A DNA stretch of 44,220 bases from JBBQZO01 sp038207625. Its GTDB lineage: Bacteria; Pseudomonadota; Gammaproteobacteria; Burkholderiales; Burkholderiaceae_D. The DNA lies in NCBI GenBank assembly GCA_038207625.1, contig JBBQZO010000043.1, positions 1-44,220 of the forward strand, written 5' to 3'. The position numbers and the translations under genes were made by a program. This document shows positions 41,621 through 44,220 of this stretch, piece after piece. The stretch's first letter is position 1; each line of letters begins with the position of its first letter. Below the pieces are notes generated by a model. That model saw nothing but the letters and a program-made list of their open reading frames with translations. It did no database searches and was not told where the DNA came from.

Positions 41621-42502
41621 ATGCACATGCTGCACCTGAATTGTGGCGCCTTGTCGGCGGGTCTGGCGCCCGCGCTGGGCGGCGCACTGACGTATTTTCG
41701 TAGCCATACCGACAGCAAAGACATCGACTGGATGCGCCCGCTGGGCGACGCCGAAGCGAGTCCGTACAACTGCGCCTCGTTCGTGATGGTGCCGTTTTTC
41801 AGTCGCCTGGAAAGCGACGACTTCCAGTTTGGCGATCGGCATGTGGCGCTGCCGCCGCCGGCGCCCGGCTTCGAGCGCGCGCTGCACGGGCTGGGCTGGG
41901 GTGCAACGTGGCAGGTCGACGCGCACACCGAACACAGCGCCACGCTGTCGCACCGCAACGCGGGCGGCGCCTGGCCGTGGCGCTATCTGGCCGAGCAGAC
42001 CATCACGCTCGACGAGCAAGGCATGACGATTGCGCTGTCGCTGCGCAACGAGGACACGGTGCCGATGCCGGCGGGGATCGGCATCCACCCATTCTTTCCG
42101 CGCCCGAAGGGCTTGCGCGTGCAGGCCAATTTGCGCGCGATGCACCTGATGTCGCCGCTGGGCCTGCCGACTGGCGCCGAGCACGACAACGCGGCGCTGC
42201 GCGAGCTGGCGCAGGGGGGCGAACTGCCGCGCGACCTGGACAATGTCTTCCAGGGCTGGGACGGCGTGGCCAGCTTGACCGGGCCGCACGGGCGCCTGTC
42301 GATGACGGCCGATGCCGCGTTCGGTTTCATGTGCATCTACGGCCCGGAAGAGAAACCGTTTTGCTGCGTCGAACCGGTCAGCCACACCACCAACGCGCTG
42401 CACGCGCAGCATATGGCCGGTAGCGAAACGGGCTACCTGTTACTTCAACCCGGCGCCAGCCTGACGGGCACAGTGCGCTTTCATCCGGAGCTTGCACTAT
42501 GA
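41621..42502 (+). CDS. Aldose 1-epimerase-like protein
   Basis: A 293-residue protein of the galactose-mutarotase fold. It shows FVMVPFFSRLESDDFQFGDRHVALPP, the beta-supersandwich middle, GIGIHPFFPRP (catalytic His region) and CVEPVSHTTNALH (the Glu-containing motif E-P-x-S). It should interconvert alpha/beta anomers of a hexose or a phosphorylated sugar. The ATG at 41621 is favoured by GGAG eight bases upstream; a GTG at 41612 is in frame but less likely. Its stop overlaps the next start as ATGA (42499-42502). Confidence 0.9.
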   Translation: MHMLHLNCGALSAGLAPALGGALTYFRSHTDSKDIDWMRPLGDAEASPYNCASFVMVPFFSRLESDDFQFGDRHVALPPPAPGFERALHGLGWGATWQVDAHTEHSATLSHRNAGGAWPWRYLAEQTITLDEQGMTIALSLRNEDTVPMPAGIGIHPFFPRPKGLRVQANLRAMHLMSPLGLPTGAEHDNAALRELAQGGELPRDLDNVFQGWDGVASLTGPHGRLSMTADAAFGFMCIYGPEEKPFCCVEPVSHTTNALHAQHMAGSETGYLLLQPGASLTGTVRFHPELAL

Positions 42503-43272
42503 CCGATCTGGCTGTGATCCTCGCCGCGGGCGAGGGGCCGCACATGGGTTCGTCCCTGCCCAAGGTGATGCACCGCGTGGGCGGCAATACCCTGCTGGGC
42601 CATGTGCTGAACGCCGCCGAGTGCGCCGAGCTGTCGCATCTGGCGGTGGTGGTGGCGCCCGATCTGCCCGAGGTGGGCAGCCACGTGCGGCGCATCAGCC
42701 GGCGCGCCGCGCTGCACATCCAGGCGAAGCCGCTGGGTACGGCGCACGCGGTGCTGGCGGCGCGCAGTGCGATCGAGCAGTGGCAGCCCAAGCGCGTCAT
42801 CGTACTGTTCGGCGACAGCCCCTTGGTGACGCCGGCCACCATCAAGCGCATGCTGCGCGCGCTCGACAACGGCAGCTGGGTGGCGGTGGCCGGTTTCGTG
42901 CCCAGCGCCGAGCGCGGTTACGGGCGCCTGGTGATGGATGGCAATGAGCTCGATGCGATCCGCGAGGTCAAGGACGCCACGTCGGAACAGATGAAAAGCC
43001 GGCTGGTCAACGGCGGCCTGATGGCGCTGCGGGGCGACGTGTGCATGGGCATGTTGGAGCGCATCGGCAACCGCAACAAGGCGCGCGAATATTACCTGAC
43101 CGACGTCGTCGAGCAGGCCAGAGCGCGCGGGGCGCGCGTGGCGGTAGTCGAACTGGCCGAGGCGGACGTGTTGGGCGTGAATACGCCGGCCGAACTGGAA
43201 CTGGTTGCCCAGGTGCTGCGCGCGCGCGCGGCGAAAGCGCGTCCGTTTTCGATGGACACGATCTCGCAATAA
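42499..43272 (+). CDS. Stand-alone GlmU-type nucleotidyltransferase domain, altered signature
   Basis: A 257-residue protein matching only the N-terminal uridylyltransferase half of GlmU (about 450 residues in full), with no left-handed beta-helix acetyltransferase part. Most active-site elements are kept: LAAGEG, LPKVMH, Q75, GTAHA, the metal Asp106 in FGDSPL, GYGRLV, REVKDAT, LVNGGLM, EYYLTDVVEQA and LGVNTP. The signature loop, normally L-A-A-G-x-G-T-R-M, reads LAAGEGPHM (P14-H15), so the catalytic Arg is His. It may have lost activity or use another substrate. It is coupled to the epimerase gene by ATGA. Confidence 0.88.
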   Translation: MTDLAVILAAGEGPHMGSSLPKVMHRVGGNTLLGHVLNAAECAELSHLAVVVAPDLPEVGSHVRRISRRAALHIQAKPLGTAHAVLAARSAIEQWQPKRVIVLFGDSPLVTPATIKRMLRALDNGSWVAVAGFVPSAERGYGRLVMDGNELDAIREVKDATSEQMKSRLVNGGLMALRGDVCMGMLERIGNRNKAREYYLTDVVEQARARGARVAVVELAEADVLGVNTPAELELVAQVLRARAAKARPFSMDTISQ

Positions 43273-43438
43273 AGCACGGCCAGCCGGTGTGGACGCGGTG
43301 CATCGGCGATGGCGCTGGCGTCGCGCGCTGCAGCTTTGGGCCGGCGCTGGCCTCTCTCGACCTGGCCATGCTCCGGCGCCAAGCTGCGTCGTTGCAGTGT
43401 GCGTCGCGCAGGCGCGTGCATCGCCGGGATGATTGGTA

Positions 43439-43520
43439 GGGGAAAACGGGGACGAAAACGGGGACGGGACGAAAACGGGGACCGAAAACGGGACCGAAAA
43501 CGGGGACGAAAACGGGGACA
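43439..43520 (+). repeat. Imperfect 12-bp tandem array (GGGGACGAAAAC)
   Basis: Head-to-tail units of GGGGACGAAAAC with small losses (GGGACGAAAAC, GGGACCGAAAAC) lead straight into the first REP core. The sequence looks like expansion of the REP flank by slippage. Confidence 0.75.
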
Positions 43521-43567
43521 GACCCCTGTTTCTGGGAAATTCCAAATTTAAGAAGTTACCCGGTACT
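43506..43567 (+). repeat. 62-bp direct repeat, copy 1
   Basis: A stretch identical over 62 bases to 43668-43729, including a REP core and the tail GGGAAATTCCAAATTTAAG followed by AAGTTACCCGGTACT. The centre-to-centre distance is 162 bases. Confidence 0.95.
43514..43534 (+). repeat. REP-like core A
   Basis: GGGGACAGACCCCTG followed by TTTCTG. GGGG and CCCC can pair around a 5-base loop, as in REP sequences served by RAYT transposases. Confidence 0.8.
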
Positions 43568-43590
43568 CGGGGAAAACGGGGAGGGAAAAC

Positions 43591-43611
43591 GGGGACAGAC
43601 CCCTGTTTCTG
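43591..43611 (+). repeat. REP-like core B
   Basis: Identical to core A over 21 bases, followed by CG instead of GG. Confidence 0.8.
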
Positions 43612-43642
43612 CGAAAACGGGGACTGCGAAAACGGCGAAAAC

Positions 43643-43663
43643 GGGGATAGACCCCTGTTTCTG
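43643..43663 (+). repeat. REP-like core C
   Basis: Differs from core A by one base (GGGGATAGACCCCTG), the change lying in the loop so that the stem is kept. Confidence 0.8.
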
Positions 43664-43667
43664 CGAA

Positions 43668-43729
43668 ACGAAAACGGGGACAGACCCCTGTTTCTGGGAA
43701 ATTCCAAATTTAAGAAGTTACCCGGTACT
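43668..43729 (+). repeat. 62-bp direct repeat, copy 2
   Basis: Exact second copy of 43506-43567; holds REP core D at 43676-43696. Confidence 0.95.
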
Positions 43730-43840
43730 GGTGCTAACTGTTCGTGTGGTCGGCCTTGCATTCCCGCCGCCGCAAGATCTCCAAGATCAGCCGCCATCTG
43801 AAAAACAGGCTGCCAATTTTTCTCCTGAGCCCCAACGCGC

Positions 43841-43870
43841 GAAATTTCCAAGAAACAGGGGGCTGTCTCC
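43841..43870 (-). repeat. Inverted REP-like element
   Basis: Read on the minus strand, GGAGACAGCCCCCTG, TTTCT and then TGGAAATTTC match the direct cores and their tails with a few changes. Direct plus inverted copies beside a RAYT gene are the usual REPIN-type setting. Confidence 0.75.
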
Positions 43871-43973
43871 TATTGTTTCTATTTCGCTCCGGGCGCGCCT
43901 AGCCATTGAGGGAGGACAGACGCACGATTGCGCCAGTGGCTAGTCTGGTATTTTGATCTTGTGCGAGTTGCCC

Positions 43974-44220
43974 ATGCCCCGACGCGCCCGCCTGATGCTT
44001 CCCGATGTCCCCATTCACCTCATTCAGCGCGGGAACAATCGCCAAGCCTGCTTTTTTGCGGACGAGGACTTCCGATTCTATCTGCACTGGCTGGGCGAGC
44101 ATGCCCGCAACTACGGCTGCCATGTTCACGCGTTTGTGCTCATGACAAACCACGTCCACCTGCTCATTTCGGCCGCAGCGAGCGGGTCGACGGGCGCCAT
44201 GATGAAAGCGCTGGGGCAGC
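43974..44220 (+). CDS. REP-associated tyrosine transposase (RAYT, Y1_Tnp family), 3' partial
   Basis: From the ATG at 43974 the frame runs off the window after 82 codons. The start MPRRARLMLPDVPIHLIQRG, then NNRQACFFADEDFRFYLHWL and CHVHAFVLMTNHVHLLI, is characteristic of TnpA_REP proteins. NHVHLL holds the HUH metal-binding His pair, and the catalytic Tyr would lie beyond the window. Such domesticated IS200/IS605-like enzymes cut single-stranded REP hairpins and spread them in the genome. The REP cores directly upstream are its likely substrates. Confidence 0.92.
   Translation, partial: MPRRARLMLPDVPIHLIQRGNNRQACFFADEDFRFYLHWLGEHARNYGCHVHAFVLMTNHVHLLISAAASGSTGAMMKALGQ

Larger units (their letters stand above)
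43273..43973. other. Repeat-rich intergenic region with REP elements
   Basis: 701 bases between the nucleotidyltransferase gene and the transposase. From 43439 to about 43520 there are imperfect 12-base units of GGGGACGAAAAC type. From 43506 to 43729 lie four REP-like cores in direct orientation and a 62-bp exact duplication. An inverted copy follows at 43841-43870. The 123-codon frame here (repeated GDRPLFL / TGTDPCF) is a by-product of the repeats and is not called as a gene. Confidence 0.8.

Noticed and set aside
43439..43729. Possible CRISPR array
   Set aside because: Repeats are unevenly spaced, include tandem 12-mers and a 62-bp duplication, and no cas gene is present; REP elements explain them.
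43433..43801. A 123-codon frame with repeated GDRPLFL and TGTDPCF segments
   Set aside because: It is only the translation of the REP array and its flanks; the repeats explain it fully and no domain or independent start signal exists.

Overview
The window is a GC-rich chromosomal segment with long dense genes. The gene set (EtfAB, AlaS, the rpsP-rimM-trmD-rplS block, LytTR two-component genes, many secreted proteins, a REP-associated transposase) and the protein sequences suggest a betaproteobacterium of the Oxalobacteraceae (Massilia/Duganella/Telluria-like). This placement rests on protein resemblance from memory, not on a search.

Layout. 1-3267: the C-terminal part of an outer-membrane beta-barrel-like protein whose visible start is a long (T/P)Q dipeptide repeat encoded by hexamers, converging on a LytS/LytTR-type kinase-regulator pair. 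3480-10161: a polyamine and membrane locus. On the minus strand, in transcription order, are DUF350, SPFH-SHOCT, DUF4178, a 59-residue Gly/Ser-rich membrane peptide and AdoMet decarboxylase, with ATGA overlaps between the last three. Divergently on the plus strand are a membrane-anchored aminopropyltransferase and a flavoprotein oxidoreductase. 10462-11646: a DUF2252 kinase-like protein. 11647-12452: an AT-rich leader region. 12453-15806: an EXORDIUM-like secreted protein, an NTF2-like secreted protein, a lipase-chaperone (Lif) homologue with no lipase in sight, and a DsbC-like isomerase whose start region is a triplicated ribosome-binding-site/ATG unit. 15936-19339: a CPA2 antiporter and an M13 metallopeptidase. 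19695-20501: a DUF2726 protein.

20658-33714 is mostly conserved core: alaS, a TusA-like protein, etfB-etfA with an acyl-CoA dehydrogenase, a DUF885 peptidase-like protein, a glycine-zipper protein, a periplasmic binding protein, a TM2 protein, and rpsP-rimM-trmD-rplS. Strong intrinsic terminators follow alaS, etfA, the dehydrogenase and rplS. 33822-36639 carries a CoA-pyrophosphatase-type Nudix enzyme (TTG start set by a strong SD), a CobD/CbiB-like membrane protein, a DUF3579 protein and a CBS-pair protein. 36733-40471 (minus strand) holds an OmpA-family porin-like protein and a lipoprotein with five Ig-like repeats and a DUF3494 ice-binding domain. 41361-43272 is a tight plus-strand set: a small unknown ORF, an aldose-1-epimerase-like protein and a stand-alone GlmU-type nucleotidyltransferase domain with an altered signature loop. 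43433-44220 is a REP array next to the start of a REP-associated tyrosine transposase that runs off the window.

The least ordinary parts are the polyamine/SPFH/DUF350/DUF4178 locus, the EXORDIUM + Lif-like + DsbC-like neighbourhood (perhaps a dedicated secretion-folding set), the repeat-built translation start at 14997-15050, the altered GlmU-like domain, and the REP/transposase end.
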